Source of the DNA: Phoronis ovalis | Lineage: Eukaryota > Phoronida > Phoronidae | Length of the DNA stretch: 14,688 nucleotides | Assembly: GCA_028565635.1 (NCBI GenBank) | Contig: JAOXYB010031031.1 | Span: 1-14,688 of the forward strand | Reading direction: 5' to 3' | Part shown: piece by piece, positions 1-9,398 of the stretch | How positions within the stretch are numbered: the first letter of the stretch is position 1 | Layout of the letters: every line of letters begins with the position of its first letter | Translations under genes and position numbers: made by a program | Notes under the pieces: model-generated | Seen by the model: only the letters and a program-made list of their open reading frames with translations | Databases searched by the model: none | Told to the model about the DNA's origin: nothing

Positions 1-32
<32 letters not shown>
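1..32. repeat. TA dinucleotide microsatellite (truncated by window edge)
   Basis: About sixteen uninterrupted TA units open the window and may extend further left. They lie inside the presumed first intron of the ZEB gene. Confidence 0.95.
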
Positions 33-36
<4 letters not shown>

Positions 37-3000
37 GATGCTATATATAATACACTTTGTACAAGCTAGCTTCGTGTATCTTTTCATCGAATGATTATCG
101 GAAATATCCATGGAAGGTATTTGTGTAATTATGCATCAAATGTTTAATAACAGAAGACCTTTTACATTTTAATATAATATTTACAGTATAGCCTTTATGC
201 TTAAGTTATAAATTAACCATTATAACTGGTTGAGGTAATATGTAATTATAGTTAACAAATGCTTGTTTCTGATGAGTAATTATACTGAAATGATACTAGA
301 CATGGTCAATCTATATACCAGATGCCTTATTCTGACTTTAATTTCTGAACAATGAAGCATAATGAAATTATAACTGAAAATACCTTGAATTAAAAAAAAA
401 TTTCTAAATAATTTTATGATATTTTTTCTTTGTTTTTTCAAAATTATTATATTCACCTTCAATATACACTTGCTTTCTGTAAAGTTATTAAATTATTAAA
501 TTTATTAAATTATTCAAAAATCTAACCTTGGCCAGTTTACGAGTTTTAACACTGACAAACATGAATATTACTTAAAAGTGGCTTTGTGGAATAACTTTTA
601 ACACTGACCAAAACATTTGTACCTTCTATATTATATGAGAAATCATTAGACCTCAGTTTGTTCATTATGTTATTTTTGATAAGCAAAATGAGATGAGATG
701 ATAGAAATAAAACAGCCATGATTAAAACAGAATTTATTGAGATATTGCCTGCATACACAGTAAATCTTCAATGTTACTTGCTATATATGGTATAAATCAA
801 CATAAATTTTGACAATTTTGTACTAATTATCAAAAATTTAGATTTCATACAATTACCACAATTAACATTAGTTCAACACAACGTGCTGCAATTACTAGAA
901 TGTTCACGCCGTAGGCATGAACTTAGCTTTTTTAATCTATAATTTATGTGTTGCTTTCACATGCTCATACAGTTTTCTGAATTCAATGTAAGGTATTTCA
1001 TATGTGTGATACTGAATAGTACGACAGAGTGTAATCTTTAGATCACATACTATCATTTGATTAGCTGCGGCATTTATTTCGACCAGATGATAATGTAATA
1101 TCTTAGCAAGTATGAAAATTTGATCAATGTCTCTTAGTTTTGTAGTTTCCTTTGTATAACTTAACTTAATTTACAAAGACAATTTCAAGTAATGAATGGA
1201 TCTCGTGGAAGGTACATAATTTAAGTAAAATCAAATTAGGAATTTACAGTTAAGACTATTTGCACGTAATTTGCTCATCTCGTTTATATATGCATACTGG
1301 ATAAAAAGGTAGCCCTGTATGTGTGCTATATGTATTTTTAATCCTGACGATGTACACTGGCATGTTTCATTAGGGAAATGCAATACATATAGCAAAGGAC
1401 TAAGTCAGTTATGTATTGAATTGTCAAAAAAGCAACTGTGAAATATGTATTTCTAATTAAAATAACTTCTGGTCCAAAATACTTATCAAGTTGTATTTCT
1501 TACACTAGGGCTAGAGAATATGTGCATTTTTTCTTTAAAGAAGAACATTAATTCACAGTAACTTGTTTTCAATATATTAATCAAATTACATTTATTTATG
1601 CATATTCCTGATTTAAATTATTTCTAATGTAATTAACCAACCATTTTAAAGCCATGTTTTCTTATAAAATAGCATCATAACAGATGGTCCACCTATCTCT
1701 TTCTAAAAAATTAAAAATGCTTTTTATTACTGATCAGATGGAATATTTAAAGTTAAGGTAAATTTAAACAGATGTGAATTATTTGTATAGTCAGTAATAT
1801 GACAGAGAATAAACTTTGTATTATTTAATAGGTTTTAGGTGAAACTATGAGTGACCATGTCTATTTTTGTATTTTGTATAAGCTAATGGTCAATTTAAAA
1901 AAAATTGTTATTTGATTGTTGTGATGGAATAAGCGTTGTATGATTATTACATACATGTACATCTCATCATTTATAGCTTCATTATGTACAGTTTGATGTA
2001 CTTCAACAGACAATACCCTTATATCTAAATCTTCCCCTTTCACTTTAAATACAAAATGAGAGAATTATCTAATTATAGATCATGCTATGAATATTTTGAT
2101 AAGATTTCGTTAAACAGATCAAATTTCAATAGTGCTTATTACAAAAATATGGAATTATAAATTTCAAATCAAAAGCATAAAAACAATCATAGAATCCCTT
2201 TGTGTTGAGAAAATATTCAGTTGAATATTAAAATTAGGCCAAAAAAGTAGTTATGGTTCCGGTTACCCGACCGATTCAAATTTTAACCGTCAAGCATCAA
2301 GTTTTCTTGGCATTGCATATTTTTCAGCATCTACCTGATTTGTTATTCTATTCATTATGTTTTTCCTGCTTTGGTCAATAAAATAAGAGTAACTTAAAAT
2401 AAAAATAAATTTACTACCTACCTACCCTAGTTTTCTGGCCATGTAAAACGAACCATACCAAATTGTTTAGGTCTTATGAAAATTAGGGGAAAAAGCTGTC
2501 ACAAAGTTAGCATTATTATCATTACATGACACAGAAAAAATGTGGATGCTAATAAATCTTAGATTACTGACCAACAAACAATTTTTCAAAAGTGTGTTAC
2601 AAAGAATTCAATTACACTTTTTGGAAGGTACAAGGAAATGATATTGGTATTTTGTTCCAAGAAAGTAGAAATTAACAAACAATAAAACACTTGTTTTCAA
2701 TTTCCCCTTTTTTGAGTTACAAGGAAACAAAAACATTCACTTTGCAAACACTTTGTCCTGGGTGCTTATAATTTACATGACCCCTAATACACTGATAGTA
2801 GAATTAATGTTATTCTGAAAATATTGACTTATTCAAATCTTAGCTGTTTATGAAAATAAGAACTCCATAACCTAGTGACATCATAAACGAGCCAGATAAT
2901 TTATGTTCATTACTCCAAAAGAGGAAAACAGCAATTTGAAACAATAGAAAGAAACTAAAAATTAATTGTACATATGTGAGAGTTATTTATACTACTATAA

Positions 3001-4075
3001 TAATAAAATAAAATCTTTCTAATTTCCTATCAGAGTCATAACACAGTGTCAATTCTTCTGTTTGGTTTGTTTTCAAAGACAATGTCATTTTCAGCAAGCC
3101 GCACCTTGTAGGTGACTAAACAAATTCATTTGTCCCAAATAAACATTTTAGAGAACATTTTCGGTTTTGTTAATTACCTCTTAAACAGGATGTTTTTAGG
3201 AGGACATTAAATTCTTCTTTTAATTAGTTTTTAAATCCACTGATTATAAATGCTTATATAACACCTTAAAAGACAAGTTGTATTCTACTCTTAATTCAAA
3301 GCCAAGAAACTTGATCTGGTGTCTACAACATATGTTTCCCCTCACTCTTGAATATACTGTTGTTTTTACAGAACTTGTAAAAACAATAAAAGTGGTTATC
3401 AAAAACCTTTCTGTAAAATAACAATTACATAGACATGCTTATCACACCCAAATTAATACAATTTATTCAAGCATCTTGACTTGTAAAAATTAAAAGTTTC
3501 ATTTTTTGAACATTAGAATATTTTTTAGAAAAAGGCAAAACTATTTTGCTAATATTCATATTCTAGTCCTATTTTTTAAGTAAATGTATTTAAATTTATA
3601 AACCACACCTGGGTGTGATTAATTATTCAATCAGGAAATTTTGAATTTAGAAAACAGACAAGCTGAAATTTTCTGATAAACCATCCGCCATATTTTTCTG
3701 AGTAAGTAGTATCGAATTCCATCAGTGACTTTCAAGCGCAAACCGTGACCCACAAACAAGTATCACATTCGATTAAAACACCTAGCTAATTTCACACCTA
3801 TTTAAAATTCAGTGGTGAAACTCATAAAATCTGATCAACGAAGGGTGACACAAATCATAAAAACCTATATTTAGTTTGGAAAGATGAGTAAAGTCATAAA
3901 CATGGCACAGTTTAGCAGACAATATACGGACAACTCCCAGGTACCGCGAGGTGGTTAATAAAATTTACATCACCGGTAAAACAGGATAAACGAACTACAA
4001 AATTTAGAAACAAATGGTTTAATTATTTCTAGCGAACGAACAATCAGTTTACAGGTAAAATCATAAAAATCTTAC
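1..4075 (-). other. ZEB intron 1, 5' part (no other gene seen)
   Basis: This stretch follows the splice donor of the ZEB first coding exon on the minus strand, so it should be the beginning of a long intron. I read it for coding exons and found none that I could support. The two longest minus-strand reading frames (280-462 and 546-758) are AT-driven and resemble nothing I know. Low-complexity patches include the TA run at 1-32 and an ATTAAATT-like patch at 486-515. A small patch at 2237-2440 contains CpGs and a CTAC repeat. A long first intron is typical of ZEB1 and ZEB2 in vertebrates, which fits. Confidence 0.6.
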
Positions 4076-4133
4076 CATTTTTTCGCTGTGGATTTTTCTG
4101 TTTTCTTCGACCGCACCTGCTTACATCGGCCAT
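4076..4133 (-). CDS. ZEB: ZEB/zfh-1 family transcription factor, first coding exon
   Basis: The minus strand encodes 19 residues plus one base, starting MADVSRCGRRKQKNPQRKN, then a strong donor (G|GTAAGA). Vertebrate ZEB1 and ZEB2 begin almost identically (MAD..RC.RRKQ.NP.RKN), and their first coding exon ends at the same place in the same phase. ZEB proteins are zinc-finger/homeodomain repressors that bind CACCT E-boxes and control epithelial-mesenchymal and neural fates. The RRKQxxP core at residues 9-15 is the NuRD-recruiting motif also found in FOG, SALL and BCL11 proteins. The start is secure: an in-frame TGA lies 9 bases upstream (4143-4145), no other in-frame ATG lies between, and the Kozak context is good (A at -3, G at +4). 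The zinc fingers and homeodomain lie outside the window to the left. The call rests on a short peptide, but the match covers motif, start and splice phase. Confidence 0.85.
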
Positions 4134-4141
4134 ATTCGCAT
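4121..4141 (-). promoter_or_regulatory. Overlapping upstream ORF at the ZEB start codon
   Basis: An ATG 8 bases upstream of the ZEB start opens a six-codon reading frame (MRIWPM) in another frame. It ends at a TAA inside the ZEB coding sequence, so it overlaps the true start. A scanning ribosome that uses it would bypass the ZEB ATG. Its context (G at -3, C at +4) is weaker than that of the main start. It acts only if transcription starts upstream of 4141, which is likely but not shown. Confidence 0.5.
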
Positions 4142-4169
4142 TTCAATGAAAGTGACACTATGATCGTAA

Positions 4170-4180
4170 TGCGCATGCGA
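4170..4180. promoter_or_regulatory. NRF1-like palindrome
   Basis: TGCGCATGCGA matches the NRF1 consensus closely and is nearly symmetric, so strand is not meaningful. It sits just upstream of the ZEB start codon, where such sites commonly mark CpG-rich core promoters. Confidence 0.45.
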
Positions 4181-4608
4181 CACTATCTTTCCAAGATTCT
4201 CTTTGGCATCCGGTCACGTTTTAGGTGTGAAAAGTGTATGACGTATCGCGAAGTATATCCTTCTTCAAAATTTCCGTTCTATAACTTTCACCTATGATTC
4301 ATTTAAGGTTGTATTAAATTACCAGATAACACACTTGTTTCAACTATTTCGTATAATGCAAAGGTAGCAGCTCCTGTTTCCAATTAGGAAAATCAAAGAC
4401 TACCGAGTAATATTTTACGCTGACAAGGAAAACAAAAGTTAAAACATATATCTTGTTGATATAAAGAAATGATAGACTGGCCAGTTTGCATAGGGATTCG
4501 TTATTTCCAGCAACATACCTTGACACAATTTCAATCCACGTGGCCAAGACACTTTGTATCAAGTTGAATCGACAAGTCGGTGGCTATTTTTGGTTCCACT
4601 TGCCATAG

Positions 4609-4617
4609 GCGCCATCT
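4609..4617 (-). promoter_or_regulatory. CTCF/YY1-like motif AGATGGCGC (first of two)
   Basis: The minus strand reads AAAGATGGCGCC. The AGATGGCGC core is shared with the animal CTCF consensus and is close to the YY1 site. An identical core in the same orientation occurs 528 bases further upstream of ZEB. A function is inferred only from the motif. Confidence 0.3.
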
Positions 4618-5136
4618 TTAATGTTTATTGCAGACTAAATGGTAGAAAACATATTCGAAAAAATCAAATTAATTAATAAACTGGCTGTTGCACAGATTGT
4701 ACGAAGTATGTAACGCTATGGGGGTAATTGTGTCATTTTTTGCACACAAATTTAAATATAATACCTTACAATATAACGTGCACCATGCGCAGGATCTATG
4801 AAAACCAAATAAAATTATTTTAACTAAAGAAAAAATGTTATTGTCCACTATATTCTGTTAGTTCACTGCAAACATCCGACGACAATTGCCGCATATTTCT
4901 GTTTTCGTCACCAGGTGTGCTACAGGTATGACAAAAATTACTTTGCTTAGAATCCCGGCTAAAATCAATATTTGTGTCAAAAAGACCCGAGGATACAATA
5001 TTGACACTACAAACCCGGAGCGTAAAATAATCTCATTGTTACATATTTCTATGAAATGAAATCAACGATGACCGAGACGCTGAGACCGGCGCTTACACAA
5101 TTTGGCCACAGGTGACTATGTAGGGTACATCATACA

Positions 5137-5145
5137 GCGCCATCT
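5137..5145 (-). promoter_or_regulatory. CTCF/YY1-like motif AGATGGCGC (second of two)
   Basis: The minus strand reads TATAGATGGCGCTGTA, with the same nine-base core and orientation as the copy at 4609-4617. It lies at the outer edge of the CpG-containing region upstream of ZEB. Confidence 0.3.
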
Positions 5146-5602
5146 ATAAGAACAACCAGAAAAAATGCAAAAATCCCATCTGTATTCGAGCGTTTACTAC
5201 GTATATCGTCAATGTAATAACTATGAGAAAATCCAAGTAACACCAGTAAATCATTTTGAAAAGAGCATATTTTATTGTCCAGGCATTATATAACTATAAT
5301 AATAAAGTATATCCCACACTCCTGTGTCAGCCTGAAAATTATATATGCTATTTTTAACATTTTTCCTAAATAAAAGTTGAAAAAGGTTGAAACAGGAATG
5401 ATATAATATCTAAAGGCGTTTAAAATGTCATACTTTTTTAATGTGTCCTTTGTTAGGAAAGTTCTCAAATCATTGTTACAATTCTCCATTGCCGACAATA
5501 AGCATTCGAGACCACTCCACCCGCACTCCACATGGGGTCCACATGGAGAAGAAAATTTAAACTGAATTACACTAGTCGGATTAGTTTGTTGAGAAACCCG
5601 AA

Positions 5603-5630
5603 CACTAATGAATGAATTTATTCAGGCTGG
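5603..5630 (+). repeat. Solo arm of a small hairpin repeat
   Basis: A 28-base sequence beginning CACTAATGAATGAATTTATT closely matches the right arm of the hairpin at 6346-6428, and matches its left arm in reverse complement. It is therefore one more copy of the same short repeat, about 740 bases away. Confidence 0.6.
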
Positions 5631-6009
5631 ATTACACTGCTCATCCGAATATGAGTTTTAATTTATTATCTCTATGCATATTGGTGATAATTGTATTTGC
5701 CTGTGAACACATGCATTCAGGTATTTATGGTGTATACATATCGGAGGTACTCACATATATAATATAATGGTCATACGCGGATGTGAAACCCAAATGGGAT
5801 ACTTTTTCACCAGGAAATCCTAGGAATTCGCCAATTTCAAAAAGAAATCCCGATGATCCGTATTTCAGATAAAGCCTAGAAATTTGCCTTTTTTTCTCGA
5901 GCAAATATCTTAAAAATGGGTACATATCCCCGTCTAAACTTTTCTAACATGTTGCTCCTATTATACAGTGTTGCTGCTAAGTGAAAAAAGCAGAACTTAA
6001 AAGCTATTT

Positions 6010-6129
6010 GACATAACTATGAAATTTAGAAGATGTATTTAGTTTATACCTTTCTACAATTTTGTACATGACATAACAATGAAATTTAGAACATGCATTT
6101 AGTTTATACCTTTCTACATGCTGTAATGA
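6010..6129. repeat. Imperfect tandem duplication, 60-base period
   Basis: Two adjacent units each begin GACATAAC-ATGAAATTTAGAA and continue through TTTAGTTTATACCTTTCTACA. They start at 6010 and 6070. The second has a few substitutions and a short insertion before the closing TTTTGTACAT. The duplication is diverged but recognisable. Confidence 0.85.
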
Positions 6130-6166
6130 TTTTGTACATAAAACTTGTTGCTTTTACGTAAACATT

Positions 6167-6180
6167 GTTGCCATGGTAAC
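6167..6180. promoter_or_regulatory. Perfect palindromic RFX X-box
   Basis: GTTGCCATGGTAAC is a full 14-base palindrome and an ideal match to the RFX-family X-box (GTNRCC...RGYAAC). It stands alone in AT-rich intergenic DNA about 2 kb upstream of the ZEB start. RFX sites of this type occur in promoters of ciliary genes and in enhancers. No adjacent promoter or gene is visible, so the target is unknown. Confidence 0.5.
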
Positions 6181-6345
6181 TGTTTAGTAATTTTATATTT
6201 ATTTAATATTTAAAAAAAATATTTTAGTTTGATCTGATAAAACTTGTGCCTTTCCTTGTATTTATCCCTTTTAAAAAAATGACAAATTTTCCTTTTTGCC
6301 TCTAAAGATATTTTACCTTTTCCAACAAAGTAAAAAGTTTCGATA

Positions 6346-6428
6346 TTAAGCAGTCTGAATGAATCCATCCATTAGTGTTCCAAAAAGGTACCGAGCACTA
6401 ACGAATAGATTTATTCAGACTGGTTATT
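6346..6428. repeat. Miniature hairpin (inverted-repeat) element
   Basis: Two arms of about 33 bases face each other around a short spacer. The left arm contains CAGTCTGAAT...ATTAGTGTTC and the right contains GAGCACTAAC...ATTCAGACTGG. TTAA-like bases flank both outer ends. The layout resembles a very small MITE. A related solo arm is at 5603-5630. Confidence 0.65.
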
Positions 6429-6599
6429 AAGAAACATATTTGATTTCATTTACCTTTTTCATTGTTTATTTTACCATAAATGATGCTAACAATCTTGTTA
6501 TTCCTAAATTTAATTAAATCGAGAGATCAACTAAATCTCATGCATTTTCTGATGCTGCATAAATAGGAAAAGTACAATTTATCAAAAAAAAAAAGTAGA

Positions 6600-7580
6600 C
6601 CTTTTTTTGTGCTCCTCGGACAACTAGTGAATGGGAATGAGATGTGGAAATTGCTGGAGAATTATGAATTTGCCATTTTTTGGCGAATGGTGACCCCGAT
6701 GGTGACTTCTTCTAGGGGTATAGGCCACTTAACTGTCAATCCTCACTTAATTTCGCGTCGGTTTTTTCTCCATGCGAACACCTTTTCCAGTTTTCACGCC
6801 GAGTTACATCCCTGCTACTCGAACCGTCATTTCCGTATACTCGCGTAAGTTGCCGGGAACTCCAACAGATTTTCGAAGATTCGACTCAGAACCTAATGTT
6901 CCCATTTCCAGCTGAGAATTGCTGTTAGAGTCTCCGCAACGGCGTATTAAGTACAAGGAAATGACTAGCAGGAATTTTTCGGTGCGAAAGCCGGAAAGTG
7001 CTCGTATGGAGGGCAGCAGGCGTGCGAGTGAGGTGTGACGGTTTATTGTACATGTATGTTACATGTTACAGATTATTGGCGGGAGAGGATAGCAGCAAGA
7101 GGATAGCAGCACAGGGATCGCAGATAAATACTTCCAGAATGGATTATCATTTATCAGTGATGTATGACAAATTAAATACAAGGATGTACCGAGAAAATGG
7201 ATATTTTTTGTACCAGGAAGTCTCTAATAATGAGTCAATTTAAAAAGCAACGATGGGTATGTATTTAGAACGGAATCCGCAGGGCACTAAAATGTTGTTC
7301 GGGTCACATGAACTGCAGCGGCTGTTGGCCCGACTGGCCCCCCCCCCTCCGGGTCTCCCTTTGAACTATTTTTAACATCCAAACACAAAAAGACGCTTCC
7401 TGCCGTCGTCTGGCAAGCAAATAGCAACCGGAAATTTGCGTATCTCGTTTCCAAAAAAGGATTGGGGTGGTTTTTTGCTTGTCAATTTTTTTACAAGCGA
7501 ACTTTCGCTTTGGGCGCTCGCACAAAAAATACTGCGCTCCCAGAAATTAAATGGGACCACTTCATTTGGAACACAGCTGG
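6600..7580. other. GC- and CpG-richer block, content unknown
   Basis: Base composition rises clearly here, with many CpGs (for example 6760-6870, 6930-7030, 7400-7540), a C run at about 7338-7347, and a doubled GAGGATAGCAGCA at 7085-7112. A plus-strand frame (6609-6848) ends close to a GTAAGT word at 6845-6850 that would fit a splice donor, but the peptide resembles nothing I know. The block could be an old transposon, a CpG-containing promoter or enhancer, or an unrecognised exon. Confidence 0.4.
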
Positions 7581-8001
7581 CCCACAAGGCAACTATTTAT
7601 TTTCAGCACGTGTCAAGCCCTGTAATCCTACAAAAAATTACATTTTTTATAAGCGAAAACCATACGAATTCATGGTTCCCATTTGAGAAGTTATAACCAT
7701 TTGATAAAAAGCCCCTAGAATTGACAGTACAAAAAGCAGGTTAAACGTCAAGTTTTTCTGCAGTTAGACTTGACATCAATGACATCTTGAATTTGATATA
7801 AAACAACAAATATACGTTTATCCAAATAATCAAAGGCTGGTGTGACTGTATCGACCTACCTACCTGTGCATCTTGTGAATTGTGATTATACCAAAGTACA
7901 ATTATTTGTTTTTCTGTTATGTTTTTAGCAAATTTTGATTTATCTGGGGTACTACATGCATTTTTGCAGTTTGTAATATTTGCCTGTTATTGAACACTAA
8001 G

Positions 8002-8018
8002 ACACACACACACACACA
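8002..8018. repeat. CA microsatellite
   Basis: Eight and a half uninterrupted AC units lie in the intergenic region beyond the 3' end of CNPPD1. Confidence 0.9.
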
Positions 8019-8368
8019 ATAATCTTAAATTTAGATTAGTGATGCTAACACAAGAGCACATAATGTGGCCAAAATGTAAGGTCCAATACTGAACAAATCA
8101 GATAAAGCGAGTATGTCAGAAAGTTATCCAGTATGACTGGCAGATCAATTGAAGAAAGCTGCTGTATCTCTCCAGAAACAATAATTAGGTATAGCTCAAT
8201 TTCTATTTGTATGTACTTGGTGGCACCACCACAAGTCGTGAACCCAAATATTTGGAGGGGTAACACTAAATATCCACTACTAGATATGATGCTGTGTACA
8301 AAATGCAATGTTTATTATTGGCCCTGACAGAATTTCTGACCCAATTTCTTCCTTGTATGGCTATTGCT

Positions 8369-8374
8369 TTTATT
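8369..8374 (-). terminator. Candidate CNPPD1 polyadenylation signal
   Basis: The minus strand carries AATAAA about 335 bases past the CNPPD1 stop codon. A second AATAAA lies at 8311-8316. Either could end the transcript, and in AT-rich DNA such hexamers also arise by chance. Confidence 0.35.
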
Positions 8375-8529
8375 TGGCGAGTTGGTGATATTATCCGATG
8401 AGAGCAAATGATGAGGCAAATTTAAAGTAGAAGATAACAAGTTACATTTCCTATATTAAAAGTATAGACTATGTTATGTGTATGAATGCCACAAAACTGT
8501 AAAGGTTAAAGATTTGTTTAATTTTCACT

Positions 8530-8548
8530 AGATGTAGTAGCTACATCT
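8530..8548 (-). other. Perfect short hairpin in the CNPPD1 3' region
   Basis: AGATGTAG and CTACATCT form a perfect 8-base stem around a three-base loop. It lies about 160 bases downstream of the stop codon, so it is probably in the 3' untranslated region. No known RNA family is recognised. Confidence 0.4.
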
Positions 8549-8708
8549 TGCAAAATGTTTAAATATATGAAGCATTAACTGAGCACCAATGTCGAATACT
8601 AAATATTATTACTTTAATATATAATGATTTCCTTAAAAGTAACAAATTGCAATAAAGTGTTTATCATTCCTACCCTTAAAAGTAATGCACCTAACATGAA
8701 TAACCTGA

Positions 8709-9398
8709 TTATGCGGAGACAACAATGGCCTGTGGGTTCGTTCCAAAACCTATAGAAATATCAGTGAACGATTTGTCTAGAGTATCCAGCACTTTCTCAC
8801 TCCCACAACAACACTGGCATTTGCCAGTATACCAACAATGCAGAGAAGCATCACAGTGAAATAATTTCCCTTGCTCCATTAAAATATTCCAATCGAATGC
8901 TGCAGCATTGTCAAACAATAAATCCTCCTTAGTTACGGAGTCATAACTTAGGCTATCAGTCCGATCTGAGGTCACGTTCCTACATATTGATTTTATATTT
9001 GTATCACAATAACCAGGTGTACAAATCAGATTACGGCTGAGAGGCTTAGGATAGTCTTGTTCTTGATGGAAGTCACTATCAGCTAGAACTCCATAAACAA
9101 AATGCACAAATGTGTTTGAAAGATTAATCAAAGTTAAGGCATTCGCTTTGGCATGTAACACTTCATCTGTAGTTGGCATTGCAGTCAGTGAATTATTATC
9201 CATGTTTAAAGCATCTTGTGAGAAATGTTCAGTAACAACAGTTGGCAACGATTCAATATTGTTTCTTTGCTTGATAGCATTTAGTTGTAGAGTGCACGAT
9301 TGTGTCATGATGAATGAAGGCAGGGTTGTCATGGCAATAGTAGACAGCACCATTGTAAGCATACTAGCTATGTAGGCAGCTGATAAAACAGCAATTAC
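8709..9398 (-). CDS. CNPPD1: CNPPD1 exon 7 (terminal coding exon)
   Basis: The acceptor is TTTTCAG|GTAATTGC, so the exon starts at 9398 in phase 0 even though the frame stays open upstream to 9449. It encodes 229 residues and a TAA stop. It opens with the hydrophobic stretch VIAVLSAAYIASMLTMVLST, the counterpart of the human CNPPD1 membrane segment. The rest is rich in Ser, Thr, Asn and Cys and shows little similarity to vertebrate sequences that I can recall. Confidence 0.9.
   Translation of the reverse strand, partial: VIAVLSAAYIASMLTMVLSTIAMTTLPSFIMTQSCTLQLNAIKQRNNIESLPTVVTEHFSQDALNMDNNSLTAMPTTDEVLHAKANALTLINLSNTFVHFVYGVLADSDFHQEQDYPKPLSRNLICTPGYCDTNIKSICRNVTSDRTDSLSYDSVTKEDLLFDNAAAFDWNILMEQGKLFHCDASLHCWYTGKCQCCCGSEKVLDTLDKSFTDISIGFGTNPQAIVVSA

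Larger units (their letters stand above)
4134..5200 (-). promoter_or_regulatory. Presumed ZEB promoter and 5' leader
   Basis: CpG is more frequent here than in the flanking AT-rich DNA, especially at 4130-4260 and 4860-5110. A palindromic TGCGCATGCGA at 4170-4180 resembles the NRF1 site (YGCGCAYGCGCR) and lies 37 bases upstream of the ZEB ATG. YY1-like words (ATGGCC, ATGGCG) occur at the start codon and at 3685-3696. No TATA box is evident. The transcription start cannot be placed from sequence alone, and untranslated 5' exons further right are possible. Confidence 0.5.
5201..8300. other. Intergenic region between ZEB and CNPPD1
   Basis: No gene is supported here. Reading frames of 60-87 codons occur on both strands (for example 5286-5531, 6609-6848, 7304-7525, 8045-8308). 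None resembles a protein family I recognise, several open with non-ATG codons, and several overlap each other on opposite strands. The region holds the hairpin repeat, tandem duplication, X-box and CA microsatellite listed separately. Untranslated ZEB exons or a noncoding RNA cannot be excluded. Confidence 0.6.

Noticed and set aside
2237-2440. CpG-containing patch with a CTACCTACCTACC run, possibly a SINE-like repeat
   Set aside because: No convincing RNA polymerase III A and B boxes, tail or target duplication could be found, and no second copy is in the window.
4088-4297. Plus-strand 69-codon frame across the ZEB start
   Set aside because: It is antisense to the ZEB first exon, opens with a non-ATG codon and resembles no protein.
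5068-5110. Plus-strand ATG frame MTETLRPALTQFGHR followed by CAG|GTGACT, a possible first exon divergent from ZEB
   Set aside because: The peptide is too short to recognise and the donor is weak; there is no downstream exon to support it.
7304-7696. Several overlapping frames on both strands
   Set aside because: They overlap one another in conflicting frames, some lack ATG starts, and none resembles a known family; they follow from locally higher GC content.
9112-9375. Plus-strand 87-codon frame
   Set aside because: It lies antisense to the well-supported CNPPD1 terminal exon and is a shadow of it.
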